Assembly (NCBI RefSeq): GCF_004331435.1 | Contig: NZ_SJKA01000001.1 | Span: forward strand, 833,576 to 897,575 | Origin: Kribbella sindirgiensis | GTDB taxonomy: Bacteria; Actinomycetota; Actinomycetes; Propionibacteriales; Kribbellaceae | DNA length: 64,000 nt | Direction: 5' to 3' | Part shown: piece by piece, positions 16,125 to 25,382 of the stretch | Numbering within the stretch: position 1 is the first letter of the stretch | How the letters are laid out: each line of letters opens with the position of its first letter | Made by a program: the position numbers and the translations under genes | Notes under the pieces: generated by a model | The model's input: only the letters and a program-made list of their open reading frames with translations | Databases searched by the model: none | Told to the model about the DNA's origin: nothing

Positions 16125-17339
16125 TTACGGGGCTGCGGGCGCTCGCAGGACCGGGCACGACATACACCGGGGTCCGCCCCGTCCGGAGCCGAGCTCCGAG
16201 CCGGAGATCCGGATGACCTCGATCCCGGACTCCTCGAGGCGCGCATTGGTCTCGACGGTCCGCTCGTACGCGATGCAGACCCGCGGGGCGAGGGCCAGGG
16301 TGTTGTTCCCGTCGTCCCACTGCTCCCGCTCGGCCGTCACCGGGTCCAGGCCGGTGTCGATCCGCCGCAGCGTGTCGATGCCGAGCGCCTTGGCCGCCGC
16401 GACCAGGAACGGCTCGGGTTCCGCGACGTGCAGCCGGTCGCCGTCGGTGGTGACCGCGAGCGCCCGCATCTCCTCGGCCATGTTCGGGTACATCAGCACG
16501 GCGTCGGTGTCGACCATCGTGCAGACGGTGTCGAGGTGCATCGTCGCCCGCTGCTGCGCGATCGGTACGGCGAGAACGGTGTGCGCGAGGCCCTTCGTGA
16601 AGACCCGTCGCGCCAGCCGCTCCACACCGGCCGGTGTGGTCCGCTCCCCGACCCCGACCGCGAGTACGCCCGGACCGAGCGCGAGCACGTCCCCGCCTTC
16701 GACATGCTCGAGCTGGTGGTCGTACACCTTGTCGGCGCCGGCGAACCGCGGGTGGAACGTGTAGATCAGCTCGGTCAGCTGCGTCTCGCGCGCCCGGGCC
16801 GGCATCGCCAGCGAGGTGACCGCGACCGAGTCCCGGATCCAGACGCTCGAGTCCCGGGTGAACAGCAGGTTCGGTAGGGGGTCGATCAGGAAGTCCTCGT
16901 GCGCCAGCAGCGACGTGACCAACCCGCCTGCGTTCACCTCGTCGTTGCGGACGCCGGCCATCAGCGCCTCCGCCAGCCCGGCCCCGTCCAGGTCGCCGAG
17001 CGAGGCCCGCAGGTAGTCGCGCAGGGTGTCACCCAGGCGCAGGTCCTCGGTCGCGCCGGCGACGGCCTGGGTGCGGGCCTCGGGGTTGGCGAGCGACTCG
17101 GTCAGCAGCTCGCCGAGGTACAGCACCTCGACATCGCGGTCACGGAGCGCCTGCGCGAACGCGTCGTGCTCGTCCTGCGCGCGGCCGACCCAGGGGATGC
17201 CGTCGAACAGCAGCTTGTCGTTGTTGCGCGGGGTGAGCCGCCGGAGCTCGTTGCCCGGCCGGTGCAGCATCACCGTCCGCAGCGGACCGACCTCACTGTC
17301 GACGCCGTACGCCGCACTGCCCTGTCGCGTCTCGGTCAT
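16125..17339 (-). CDS. arcA: arginine deiminase
   Basis: A 404-residue enzyme that converts arginine to citrulline and ammonia. Visible active-site segments are [11 protein letters not shown], the HVEGGD loop, [11 protein letters not shown] with the catalytic His, and the C-terminal GGPRCMSCP with nucleophile Cys392. Length is normal for the family. No arcB, arcC or arcD gene is adjacent, so it is a solitary gene. A probable -10 (TAGCGT, minus strand at 17375-17370) and a palindromic operator lie upstream. Confidence 0.93.
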   Translation of the reverse strand: MTETRQGSAAYGVDSEVGPLRTVMLHRPGNELRRLTPRNNDKLLFDGIPWVGRAQDEHDAFAQALRDRDVEVLYLGELLTESLANPEARTQAVAGATEDLRLGDTLRDYLRASLGDLDGAGLAEALMAGVRNDEVNAGGLVTSLLAHEDFLIDPLPNLLFTRDSSVWIRDSVAVTSLAMPARARETQLTELIYTFHPRFAGADKVYDHQLEHVEGGDVLALGPGVLAVGVGERTTPAGVERLARRVFTKGLAHTVLAVPIAQQRATMHLDTVCTMVDTDAVLMYPNMAEEMRALAVTTDGDRLHVAEPEPFLVAAAKALGIDTLRRIDTGLDPVTAEREQWDDGNNTLALAPRVCIAYERTVETNARLEESGIEVIRISGSELGSGRGGPRCMSCPVLRAPAAP

Positions 17340-17398
17340 CCGTCCGCCCTTCGCTCAGCCGTGCCCACCACGCTACGACAACCAGATCAATCTGTCTG

Positions 17399-17411
17399 AT
17401 TGTCCGACAAT
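17399..17411. promoter_or_regulatory. palindromic operator upstream of arcA, FadR/GntR-like
   Basis: ATTGTCCGACAAT is a palindrome (ATTGT-CCG-ACAAT) fitting the T-N-GTC-N-GAC-N-A pattern bound by FadR-subfamily GntR regulators. It is centred about 66 bases upstream of the arcA start, just outside the predicted -10/-35 region. No GntR gene lies in the window. Confidence 0.4.
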
Positions 17412-17435
17412 ATGCGCGAGATCGCCAATCGCAGC

Positions 17436-18026
17436 TCAGGAGCGGATCCGGTCGTAGAGCAGGCAGAGCGCGCCGGACTCGGTCGGGGTCGAGTCGGTCA
17501 GCCTCCACGACGTGGCCGGCAGGCCGTCCTCGAACAGCCGGTCCCCGCCGCCGACCAGCTCCGGGTCGAGGGTGATGCTGAGCCGGTCGATCTCGTCGGC
17601 CGCCAGCAGGGCGCGGATCACGCTCGAGCTGGCCAGCACGATGATGTCGCCACCGTCCTGGTCACGTAGCTGCTGGACGACGTCCGCAGGCTCGCCGTCG
17701 GCGATCCGGGAGTTCTGCCACGGCGCCTCGGTCAACGTCGTCGAGAAGACCACCTTCTCGGTCTCGTTCAGCCAGCGGGAGAACGCGCGATCCTGCGGCG
17801 ACGCGTTCTCGTCGTCGGCCACCGCCGGCCAGAAGCCGCCGAAGCCCTCGTAGTTCTTCCGGCCGAGCAGTGCCGTGGTGGCCGGCCCGGTCACCCGGAT
17901 CATGTGATCGCGGGCGCCCTCGGTGATCGCGTGCGGAACGATCCAGCTCATGTCGTAGTCGCCACCGGCGCCGTTCACCCGGCCGTCGAGCGAGAGCGAG
18001 ATGTTGGCGGTCACTGTGCGGGTCAT
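17436..18026 (-). CDS. dihydrofolate reductase-family (RibD C-terminal-like) protein
   Basis: A 196-residue protein of the DHFR/RibD_C superfamily: ANISLSLDGRVNG at the N-terminus, ALLGRKNYEGFGGFWPA in the middle, and DIIVLASSSVIRALLAADEI near the C-terminus. These actinobacterial paralogues are usually annotated dihydrofolate reductase family but are not proven folate enzymes. ATG 18026 has an AGGTAGGAAG ribosome-binding region. It is not linked to folate or riboflavin genes here. Confidence 0.85.
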   Translation of the reverse strand: MTRTVTANISLSLDGRVNGAGGDYDMSWIVPHAITEGARDHMIRVTGPATTALLGRKNYEGFGGFWPAVADDENASPQDRAFSRWLNETEKVVFSTTLTEAPWQNSRIADGEPADVVQQLRDQDGGDIIVLASSSVIRALLAADEIDRLSITLDPELVGGGDRLFEDGLPATSWRLTDSTPTESGALCLLYDRIRS

Positions 18027-18185
18027 CTTCCTACCTCTTTCTGATCGGTCCTGCCTGACACCTGAAATCCTGCCGCCGCGGCCATCCCGGAACATCTGCC
18101 ACCTGGCCGATATCGGCGGGCCCTGGCCGATGCCGCAACCTGTCGACAGAGAAGATGCCGCGATCCGGACCCCTTCCGGCGGTTT

Positions 18186-18223
18186 TCCACAGGCTCGTTC
18201 GAAAGAACGAGAAATCCACAGGC
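18186..18223. repeat. direct TCCACAGGC repeats flanking a hairpin
   Basis: TCCACAGGC occurs at 18186-18194 and again at 18215-18223. Between them is a perfect 7-bp stem with a GAAA loop (CTCGTTC GAAA GAACGAG, 18194-18211). The repeats resemble DnaA boxes (TTTTCCACA, AAATCCACA) but do not match the consensus. The element lies about 50 bases upstream of the glycosyltransferase pair and may be regulatory. Confidence 0.4.
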
Positions 18224-18274
18224 AGCGGATACTGACGCGGTGGATCGGCTGGAGAGCAACTAGGCTGCGGTGCT

Positions 18275-19072
18275 GTGCCCGATGAAGACCTGTCCCCCGA
18301 ACCGTTCGAGCGTGCCGTCGCCTGCGTGATCCCGGCGAAGGACGAGGCCGACCGGATCGCGGCGACCGTCGACGCGGTGCACAAGCTCGTCGGTGTCGAC
18401 CTGGTCGTGGTCGTCGACGACGGCTCCACGGACGGTACGAAGGAAGCGGCCGAGCGGGCCGGTGCGGTCGTCGTACGGCATGAGCGCAACCGCGGGAAGG
18501 CCGCCGCGATGGAGACCGGCGCGGCCGCTGTCGCGGAGCGCGACGGCGCCCGGCCGCGGCACCTGCTGTTCCTCGACGCCGACCTGACCGACACCGCGGC
18601 CGGAGCGGGCCCGCTGCTCGAGCCGGTGCAGACCGGCCGCGCGGACATGACCATCGGGACGCTGCCGGCACAGGTCCGGGCCGACGGGTCGAAGGCCGGC
18701 GGTCACGGGTTCGTGGTCCGGCTGGCGCGGGCCGGGATCCAGGAGGCGACCGGCTGGGCGCCCGAGCAGCCGTTGTCCGGGCAGCGCTGCATCACCCGGG
18801 CCGCGTTCGATTCCGCCGTACCGCTGGCCGCCGGGTTCGGTGTCGAGACCGCGCTGACGATCGACCTGGGCCGAAAGGGTTTCCGGATCGTGGAGGTGCC
18901 GATCGAGGTCCGGCACCGCGCGACCGGGACCGACCTGCGCGGTCAGCTGCACCGCGCGAAGCAGTACCTGCACGTCCGGCGTGCGCTCGCCGCTCGCAGT
19001 GCGCTGCCCGCGGACGGTGGTGGGCCGTCGCTGCGCAGTCTGTTCCCGCGGAGACTGCGCAATGAGCACTGA
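18275..19072 (+). CDS. family 2 glycosyltransferase
   Basis: A 265-residue GT-A glycosyltransferase: ACVIPAKDEADRIAATVDAV at the N-terminus, VVVVDDGSTDGT for the nucleotide site, and the metal-binding LFLDADLTD. There is no membrane segment. Proteins of this kind beside MptB-like genes often make polyprenyl-phosphate sugars or extend cell-wall glycans. TAGGCT at 18261-18266 sits eight bases before the GTG start with no Shine-Dalgarno, so it is probably leaderless. Its end overlaps the next gene by 11 bases. Confidence 0.85.
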   Translation: MPDEDLSPEPFERAVACVIPAKDEADRIAATVDAVHKLVGVDLVVVVDDGSTDGTKEAAERAGAVVVRHERNRGKAAAMETGAAAVAERDGARPRHLLFLDADLTDTAAGAGPLLEPVQTGRADMTIGTLPAQVRADGSKAGGHGFVVRLARAGIQEATGWAPEQPLSGQRCITRAAFDSAVPLAAGFGVETALTIDLGRKGFRIVEVPIEVRHRATGTDLRGQLHRAKQYLHVRRALAARSALPADGGGPSLRSLFPRRLRNEH

Positions 19073-20600
19073 GCTGGGCCTCAAGTACGGTCGCCGGGCT
19101 GTCGCTCTCTACCTGGCCTGTACGGCGCTGATCGTCGCAGTCGGCCTGCTCGGTCCGTCCGTGGTCGTGCTGACGCTGACGAACCGGCACGCCTGGCTCC
19201 CGTCGTACTGGTTCGACACCACGCCGAACGACTGGCTGGTGTCGGTGATGATCTACGTCGCGATCGCCCTCGGCGGGTACGGCGTTTTCCTTGCCACCAA
19301 GGCGTTGAAGCACGGCTGGGCGCCGCGTATCGACCGGTTGATTGCCCTGGGCATCGGTACGACGGCGGCGATCACGTTGGTGCCACCCATGGCATCGGGC
19401 GATGTGCTGATCTACGCGGCGTACGGACGCATCATGGCGCTCGGCGGCGACCCGTACACGGCCTCGCCGGCCGACACCATCCGGCTCGGGTACGACCCGG
19501 TGATCACCGCGACCGAGCGCCCGTGGCAGGGGGCGCGCAGCGTGTACGGGCCGATCGCGACGTGGATCCAGTGGCTGTCCTCGGTGATCGGCGGCGACTC
19601 CGCACAGCTCACCGTGTGGATGTTGCAGCTGTCGGTCGCGATCAGCCTGGTCGTCACGGGGCTGCTGCTGGTCAAGCTGGTCGGTAAGGACCTGCCCGCC
19701 AAGCGGCGCGTGATCATGCTCAGCCTCGCGAACCCGTTGCTGCTGTGGTCGGTGCTGGCCGGTGCGCACAACGACGCGATCGCGGTGATGTTCGCGGTGA
19801 TCGCGCTGGTGCTGTTCCGGCGGCACGTGTTCCTGGCCGGGATCCTGATCGGCGTCGCGGGCTGCACCAAGCTGTCGATCGGCTTGGTCGGCGTGGCGAT
19901 GCTGTGGGCGCTCCGCGCCGACCGGCGTAAGTGCCTCTACTTCTGCGGTGGCGGCGCGCTCGCGATGGGCGGGCTGTACGCGATCGTCGGGCTGCAGGCG
20001 TTCCAGCAGGCGCGGTCGCAGACGTCGTTCATCTCCACCGGTACGCCGCACAAGGTGCTGCTGAGCTTCTTCACCCTGTTCCTGCCGAACGGTCTGGTGC
20101 GGACCGTCCTCGCGATCCTCGCCTGGGTCGGCCTGATCGTGGTCGCGATCCTGCTGACGCAGGTGTTCCCGAAGTCGTTGGTGCCGCAAACGCATCCGGA
20201 CGACCCGACACCGGCCGCGATTCGCTACACCGCGATCTACGCGATCGCGTGGGTGCTGACCGCGATGTACTCGCTGCCCTGGTACGACGTGATCGCCTGG
20301 GTCGCCCTCGCCGCGGTCGCCGCGTCCAAGGTCGACGGGCTGATGGTCGTCCGGACGACGATGCTCGCGATCGCGTACGTCCCCGGGCGAGATCCGAACG
20401 CGCGCCAAGTCGCCGCGAGCCTGTCGGACTCCCTGGAGTTCTTCAGCGCGCGCCTCCGCGACACCCTCTGCCCCGCGATCGAGCTGGCCGTCCTGATCGG
20501 CCTGATCGTCTGGGCCCGCCGCAACGGCGCCCAGTGGTGGCCGTACGACTGGCCCCGCCGCAAACAGAAGTCCGTCGCGGAGAACGCTGAAGCGCACTAG
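19062..20600 (+). CDS. polyprenol-phosphomannose-dependent alpha-1,6-mannosyltransferase-like protein
   Basis: A 512-residue GT-C membrane protein with about 12 hydrophobic segments. The early acidic loop ASGDVLIYAAYGRIMALGGD and PYTASPADTIRLGYDP match MptA/MptB-type mannosyltransferases, which use polyprenyl-phosphate mannose outside the membrane to build lipomannan-like glycans. Translation is coupled to the GT2 gene, whose product could make the lipid-linked donor; this pairing is inference. The TAG stop is the exact left border of the inserted element at 20601-21119. Confidence 0.78.
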   Translation: MSTELGLKYGRRAVALYLACTALIVAVGLLGPSVVVLTLTNRHAWLPSYWFDTTPNDWLVSVMIYVAIALGGYGVFLATKALKHGWAPRIDRLIALGIGTTAAITLVPPMASGDVLIYAAYGRIMALGGDPYTASPADTIRLGYDPVITATERPWQGARSVYGPIATWIQWLSSVIGGDSAQLTVWMLQLSVAISLVVTGLLLVKLVGKDLPAKRRVIMLSLANPLLLWSVLAGAHNDAIAVMFAVIALVLFRRHVFLAGILIGVAGCTKLSIGLVGVAMLWALRADRRKCLYFCGGGALAMGGLYAIVGLQAFQQARSQTSFISTGTPHKVLLSFFTLFLPNGLVRTVLAILAWVGLIVVAILLTQVFPKSLVPQTHPDDPTPAAIRYTAIYAIAWVLTAMYSLPWYDVIAWVALAAVAASKVDGLMVVRTTMLAIAYVPGRDPNARQVAASLSDSLEFFSARLRDTLCPAIELAVLIGLIVWARRNGAQWWPYDWPRRKQKSVAENAEAH

Positions 20601-21119
20601 TGTCCTGAGTCGGAAGTTCGCGGCATAAGTCCGGCCTCGCGTTGACCCGCGTTGACACCGGCTGGAACCCGGCTTCCCCGCACCAGTCCTCCTTGAGCCC
20701 GCTCCTCCCCAAACCGGTTTGGGGCGACTTTCCACCAGGTCTGGGGAGTGCTACTGCCCGGATCGGGAGGGTAGAACTCCCCACACGCCCCGCCCTGTTG
20801 CACTTTGGCCGGCGCGGTGAGGCTGCTCTGGAGCTGTGTCGCGAACGTCCGACTCGGGACGCTAGTGGTGCGTCTGCGATCGCGCGACAAGTCTGGACAC
20901 GTGGATTGCGGGCCACCTTGGTGCTGGTGATCACTTTGAGCACGGGTCAACCAGAATGTGCCGCGGAACACGGTTGACCGGTGCCCAAGGCGACCGAGGT
21001 GCCCAAGGGTGCCCCGCCGGCCAGAGTCAGGCTCCGGCCAGCGGGGCGGACGGCTCGACGGCTCGACGGCTCGACGGCTCGACCGCGGACTTATCGCGCG
21101 AAATTCCGAAGCGCACTAG
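20601..21119. mobile_element. 519-bp non-autonomous element (MITE-like) between convergent genes
   Basis: No gene is supported in this stretch. Its ends carry inverted repeats: 20611-20633 and 21086-21108 match at 20 of 23 positions when one is reversed, and both outer tips read CTAGTG inward. The 12-mer GAAGCGCACTAG occurs directly at 20589-20600 and 21108-21119. Inside are a perfect palindrome CCCCAAACCGGTTTGGGG (20707-20724), a hairpin with 11 of 12 paired bases (21011-21047) and four tandem copies of CGGCTCGA (21051-21082). CTAG tips suggest a TA-targeting IS630/Tc1-like transposase in trans. Confidence 0.6.
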
Positions 21120-22393
21120 CTCCAGAGGTCGTGGCCCGCTGCGACTGCCTTGGCGAGGATCGTTTTCACCGGCTTCTTCAGGGCGTTCGCGGCCGCGGCC
21201 ACGTCGTCGTACTCCGGCTGTACGTTGATCACCTGACCGCCGTACCGTGCGATCTTCACGTGGATCGACTGACCCTCGACGTCGACGGTGGCGAACTCGC
21301 GGTCCGCGGCGTGCTTGCGGATCCCGAACTCCCGCAGTCCGATCGCGGAGGTCTCGGCCAGGATCACCGCCCGGACCGTCTCGGCGTTCGCGCCGCCGAC
21401 CAGGACCGACAGCGTGTGCGCCGGACGGCCCTTCTTCATCAGGATCGGGGTCAGCCACGCGTCGGCCGCGCCGGCCTCCATCAGCCGGGCCAGGACCTGC
21501 GGCCAGATCCGCGGATCGAGGTCGTCGACGTTGGTCTCGTACACGAGTTCAGTGGCCAACTCGTCGGCTGACGCGCCGATCACGACGCGCAGGATGTTCG
21601 GCACCTCGACCGGGTCGCGGCCGCCCGCACCGACACCGGTCTGCTCGATCCGCATCGGCGGGAGGGGGCCGAAGTCGTCTGCCAGGGTCGCCAGCAGCGC
21701 TGCGCCGGTCGGCGTCGTCATTTCGTACGGCGCTGGGCCGCCGGTGACCGGTGCTTCGGCCTCGGACACCAGGTGCAGTACCGCGGGACCCGGGATCGGG
21801 ATGCCGCCGTGCTGACCGCGTACCTGAGTTCCGCTGCCGAGAACGATGGTCGAGACGACGATGCGATCGAGGTCGAGTGAGACCGACGCGGCGGCTACTC
21901 CCACGATGTCCGCGATCGCGTCGAGCGCGCCGACCTCGTGGAAGTGCACAGTGTCCGGCTCCACGCCGTGAGCCGCGGCCTCCGCCCGGGCAAGGCGCCC
22001 GAACGTCTCCAGCGCCCGGGCCCGCACCGCGTCGTCGAGCCGAGCCTCCTCCAGCAACCGCCGAACCTCAGCCCACGCCCGAGTAGGCCCATGCCCCCCA
22101 CCATGCCCATGCCCGTGCCCGGCGTCGTCGTGCCCATGTCCATGCCCGTGCCCGTGACCGTGGCCGGCATCTGGGATGTTCTCCGGGTGGGGTTCGCCGT
22201 TGACCTCGACGGTGGCTTTGGTGGCGGCGATCTGGTGACGGGCGGTCTGCGTGACCGTGACGGACAACGACGGGTCCACGGCAGCAACCGCCGCATTCAC
22301 CGCGTTCAGGTCAGCACCCGCCGAGATGAACGCCCCCAGGAGCATGTCCCCCGAGGCGCCGGCCGAACAGTCGATCCAAGCGACCCTCATCAC
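21116..22393 (-). CDS. larC: nickel-pincer cofactor biosynthesis protein LarC
   Basis: A 425-residue LarC, the CTP-dependent nickel insertase that completes the nickel-pincer nucleotide. The N-terminus (VAWIDCSAGASGDMLLGAF) and PNILRVVIG are diagnostic. A His-rich GHGHGHGHGHDD/GHGHGHGGGHG loop at about residues 77-100 is a likely nickel store. The gene is a single unbroken frame, without the programmed frameshift seen in some lactobacilli. The start overlaps the larB stop (ATGA, 22390-22393). Its stop CTA lies at the right border of the inserted element. Confidence 0.92.
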   Translation of the reverse strand: MMRVAWIDCSAGASGDMLLGAFISAGADLNAVNAAVAAVDPSLSVTVTQTARHQIAATKATVEVNGEPHPENIPDAGHGHGHGHGHGHDDAGHGHGHGGGHGPTRAWAEVRRLLEEARLDDAVRARALETFGRLARAEAAAHGVEPDTVHFHEVGALDAIADIVGVAAASVSLDLDRIVVSTIVLGSGTQVRGQHGGIPIPGPAVLHLVSEAEAPVTGGPAPYEMTTPTGAALLATLADDFGPLPPMRIEQTGVGAGGRDPVEVPNILRVVIGASADELATELVYETNVDDLDPRIWPQVLARLMEAGAADAWLTPILMKKGRPAHTLSVLVGGANAETVRAVILAETSAIGLREFGIRKHAADREFATVDVEGQSIHVKIARYGGQVINVQPEYDDVAAAANALKKPVKTILAKAVAAGHDLWS

Positions 22394-23106
22394 GCGTCCT
22401 TCGTCTCACGCGGAGCCGCCTGGCGCGCCACCCGTGCAGCGAACACCCCGGCCCCGAACCCGTTGTCGATGTTCACGACCGTCACCCCAGGCGCACACGA
22501 GTTCAGCATCCCGAGCAGCGCGGCCAGCCCGCCGAACGAGGCGCCGTACCCGACCGACGTCGGCACCGCCACCAGCGGCACCCCGACCAGCCCGCCGACA
22601 ACACTCGGCAGCGCGCCCTCCATCCCCGCCACCACGATCAGGCAGTCCGCCGCGTCGAGCCGCTCCCGTACCCCGAGGATCCGGTGCAGCCCGGCGACAC
22701 CCACGTCCGTGATGACCTCCACGCCGGCCCCGAACACGCGGGCCGTCGTCGCCGCCTCGGCAGCCACCGGCGCGTCCGACGTACCAGCAGCCACGACGGC
22801 AACCGTCCCGCGCTGCGTCGGCGGCTCGCCGAGCACCGCCGTACGACCGACGGGGTCCACCACCGCATCCGGCAGGGCCGCGGTCACCGCTGCCTGCGCC
22901 TCCTCCGTCAACCGGGTCGCTAGTACGGGGTGACCGGGATGGGTGGCGTGCAAGGTCCGCAGCAGTTCCACGACCTGAGACGGCGTCTTGCCCGCTCCGT
23001 AGACGACTTCGGCGTCCCCGGTGCGCTCGAGCCGGTCGGTGTCGAGCCGTGCATACCCGAGGTCGTGAACGCCGGGCTGTGGGCCCTGATCAGGCAAATG
23101 TGTCAC
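22390..23106 (-). CDS. larB: nickel-pincer cofactor biosynthesis protein LarB
   Basis: A 238-residue LarB (AIR carboxylase-like), which carboxylates and hydrolyses NaAD in the first step of nickel-pincer synthesis. The PurE-like C-terminal half is visible: VAVVAAGTSDAPVAAEAATT, ADCLIVVAGMEGALPSVVGG and VPTSVGYGASFGG. Its GTG start has TAGATT six bases upstream on the minus strand (23118-23113) and no Shine-Dalgarno, so it is probably leaderless. larE and a LarA-type racemase are not in the window. Confidence 0.92.
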   Translation of the reverse strand: MTHLPDQGPQPGVHDLGYARLDTDRLERTGDAEVVYGAGKTPSQVVELLRTLHATHPGHPVLATRLTEEAQAAVTAALPDAVVDPVGRTAVLGEPPTQRGTVAVVAAGTSDAPVAAEAATTARVFGAGVEVITDVGVAGLHRILGVRERLDAADCLIVVAGMEGALPSVVGGLVGVPLVAVPTSVGYGASFGGLAALLGMLNSCAPGVTVVNIDNGFGAGVFAARVARQAAPRETKDA

Positions 23107-23219
23107 GCCGCGAATCTACGTTGCCGCGGCCCGGCGTACCGCATCCGTCCCCGGTCGCACACGCTGTGCGATCACCTGAACACTCAGGCATAACACTCGA
23201 TGCCTTAGGCTCTCGTGCT

Positions 23220-23699
23220 GTGTCTTCGACGTTAGCCGGTGCCTTCGGGGTCGCCGCCCTCTTCGTGGCGGTGCTTGCCCTGGTGTTCGCGATCCAGGCC
23301 CTCCGGGCCCGGACGGTCTCGTCGGACCAGGTGTCACCCGCCGTACTCCCGGAGCCGGAACCCCAGCCGGCCCAGCCGGAAGCCAAACCCGGCACCGTGA
23401 AGTCGGAGCTGCGCAGACTGGGCAAGGACCTCGAAGTGACCCGCGGCGAGCTCAAGGAGACCCTGCAGCACCTGGCCGTCGTCCGGTACGACGCCTTCGG
23501 CGAGACCGGCGGCAAGCTCTCCTGGTCGATGGCGATCCTCGACGACCACGGTGACGGCGTCATCCTCACCTCGATCAACAGCCGCGCCGACGCCCGCACC
23601 TACGCCAAAGAAATCAAGTCCTTCACCAGCGAATCCAAACTCTCCCCAGAAGAGGAAGAGGCCCTGGAAACCCTCCGCAAAGAGTCCGAGCAGCCCTAG
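23220..23699 (+). CDS. DUF4446 membrane-anchored protein
   Basis: A 159-residue protein with one N-terminal membrane helix (GVAALFVAVLALVFAIQAL), a Pro/Glu-rich linker and the DUF4446 core (VVRYDAFGETGGKLSWSMAI, DGVILTSINSRADARTYAK). Function is unknown. GTG 23220 is chosen because TAGGCT at 23206-23211 ends eight bases before it (leaderless). The stop shares CTAG (23696-23699) with the convergent PAP2-DAG kinase gene. Confidence 0.85.
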   Translation: MSSTLAGAFGVAALFVAVLALVFAIQALRARTVSSDQVSPAVLPEPEPQPAQPEAKPGTVKSELRRLGKDLEVTRGELKETLQHLAVVRYDAFGETGGKLSWSMAILDDHGDGVILTSINSRADARTYAKEIKSFTSESKLSPEEEEALETLRKESEQP

Positions 23700-25288
23700 C
23701 GGCGCTTCGGGACGCGGGCGGTGAGGGCTCCGGGTTCTATTTCGGTGGTGAGGGAGCGGCCGGGGCCGATGGGGTCGCCGTCCAGCTGGCGTTGCACGTC
23801 CACGGCGGCGACCAGTTCGACCTTGCGGCCGGTGAAGCGTTCCAGGTACATGTCGGTGCGGTTGGTGCGGGTCAGGAGTCGCCAGACGACGATCGGCCAC
23901 TGGGTCACGCGCCGCGGGGCGATCACCACGACGTCCAGGAGCCCGTCGTCGGGGCGGGCGTCGGGGAGCAGCGGGATGTTGGCCTGCAGCATGCCGACGT
24001 TGCCGATCACGACCGTCCGGACGCGGCGTTCGATCGTCTCGGCGTCGTCGATGGTGATCTGGACGCGGACCGACGGGTGGTTGATGTTCTTCGCCGCCGA
24101 CACCAGGTACGCGGTCCAGCCGATCTGCTTCTTCAGGTGCGGCGGGGCGTCGGACATGATCGCGGCGTCCAGCCCGAGCCCGGCCATCACCGCGAACCGG
24201 TCGGTGTCGAGCTCGTCGCCGTGCACTCGGACCAGGTCGATCCGCCGGTCGCGACCCTCGAGGATCCGCTCCAGGGCGTCGTCCAGGTCGAGCGGGATGT
24301 GCAGGTTGCGCGCCAGCAGGTTCCCGGTACCGGCCGGGATCACGCCGACCGGGATGCCGGTGTGCGCGAGCGCCGAGCACACCACCCGGACGGTACCGTC
24401 GCCGCCCGCGACCAGGACCAGGTCGGACTCGTTCTCGATCGCCAGCTTCGCCATCGCGTTCCCGGCGTCGTCGACCCGGGTCTCCAGCCAGAGCGGATCG
24501 TCGTACCCGCGGACCGCGAGCGCCCGCGTCACCTTCCGCCGGAACGCCACGCCGTCGCCGACCTTGATCGGGTTCACGATCACCGCGGCCCGGGGCGGAG
24601 CCGTCGTACCGTCGCCGTCCGACGGGGTACGCCGGCGGCGTCGCCGCAGACCGGGCCGTAGGCCGAACCCGATCGAGGTGGCGGTCAGGATCGCCAGCCC
24701 GAGCGCCCACCCGCCGAGCACGTCGGACACGTAGTGGACGTTCAGCGCGATCCGGTCGGCCGACGCGATCCACACCACCGCGATCACCGGCAGCAGCACC
24801 AGCAGCCGGAACCGCCGCCGCCAGCCCCGCACCGACGGCAGCACGACGCCGAGCGCACCGGCCATCACGAACGCGGCCGTCGCGTGACCGGACACGTACG
24901 AGAAGCCGCCGTTCTCGACCAACATCAACGCCGGCCGCTCCCGCTCGAAGATCGCCTTGACCGCCTGCACCAGGCCCAGCTCGAGACCGGCGGACGTGAT
25001 CAGCCACACGGTCAGCAACCGGGCCCGGCGATGCCACAGGTACGCCGCGACGACCAGGATCACCGCCCGTGACGTCCAGGGCAGTACGACGGCCCCGACC
25101 ACCTGCCAGAAGTCCACGACGCTCTCGTGCGCAGCGCCGTACGACGCGGCGCGCGCGGCGACCGACTGGTCCCAGCGGGCCAGCGGCGGCCACTCACCGA
25201 ACACGAGCACCGTGATCACCGTGAACGGCAGCGCACCCAGCACGACCGTGAGCACACGGCCGACCGGACTGGGTGGGTGGTGGTTCAT
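23696..25288 (-). CDS. bifunctional PAP2 phosphatase / diacylglycerol kinase-like protein
   Basis: A 530-residue fusion. Residues 1-205 form a PAP2 membrane domain with the three motifs [17 protein letters not shown] and [16 protein letters not shown]. After an Arg-rich linker, residues 230-530 form a DAGK/sphingosine-kinase-like domain with the nucleotide-binding [13 protein letters not shown] and [12 protein letters not shown]. It may both dephosphorylate and phosphorylate lipids at the cytoplasmic membrane. It ends on a CTAG shared with the DUF4446 gene. Confidence 0.9.
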   Translation of the reverse strand: MNHHPPSPVGRVLTVVLGALPFTVITVLVFGEWPPLARWDQSVAARAASYGAAHESVVDFWQVVGAVVLPWTSRAVILVVAAYLWHRRARLLTVWLITSAGLELGLVQAVKAIFERERPALMLVENGGFSYVSGHATAAFVMAGALGVVLPSVRGWRRRFRLLVLLPVIAVVWIASADRIALNVHYVSDVLGGWALGLAILTATSIGFGLRPGLRRRRRRTPSDGDGTTAPPRAAVIVNPIKVGDGVAFRRKVTRALAVRGYDDPLWLETRVDDAGNAMAKLAIENESDLVLVAGGDGTVRVVCSALAHTGIPVGVIPAGTGNLLARNLHIPLDLDDALERILEGRDRRIDLVRVHGDELDTDRFAVMAGLGLDAAIMSDAPPHLKKQIGWTAYLVSAAKNINHPSVRVQITIDDAETIERRVRTVVIGNVGMLQANIPLLPDARPDDGLLDVVVIAPRRVTQWPIVVWRLLTRTNRTDMYLERFTGRKVELVAAVDVQRQLDGDPIGPGRSLTTEIEPGALTARVPKRR

Positions 25289-25382
25289 TGCCCGCTCAGA
25301 TCCCCCTCAATGGTCACGTGTCCCTAGACCATCATCCCGAATAGACTTCGCCGGTTCTGACACGCCCCGATACCCTCAGGGT

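Noticed and set aside
18792..20735. 647-codon minus-strand frame
   Set aside because: It is antisense to the GT2 and mannosyltransferase genes, rich in Arg/Asp/Gln, and has no domain-like pattern.
21051..21082. Four CGGCTCGA repeats considered as a CRISPR-like array
   Set aside because: The 8-bp units are contiguous with no spacers, so this is a simple tandem repeat inside the small element.
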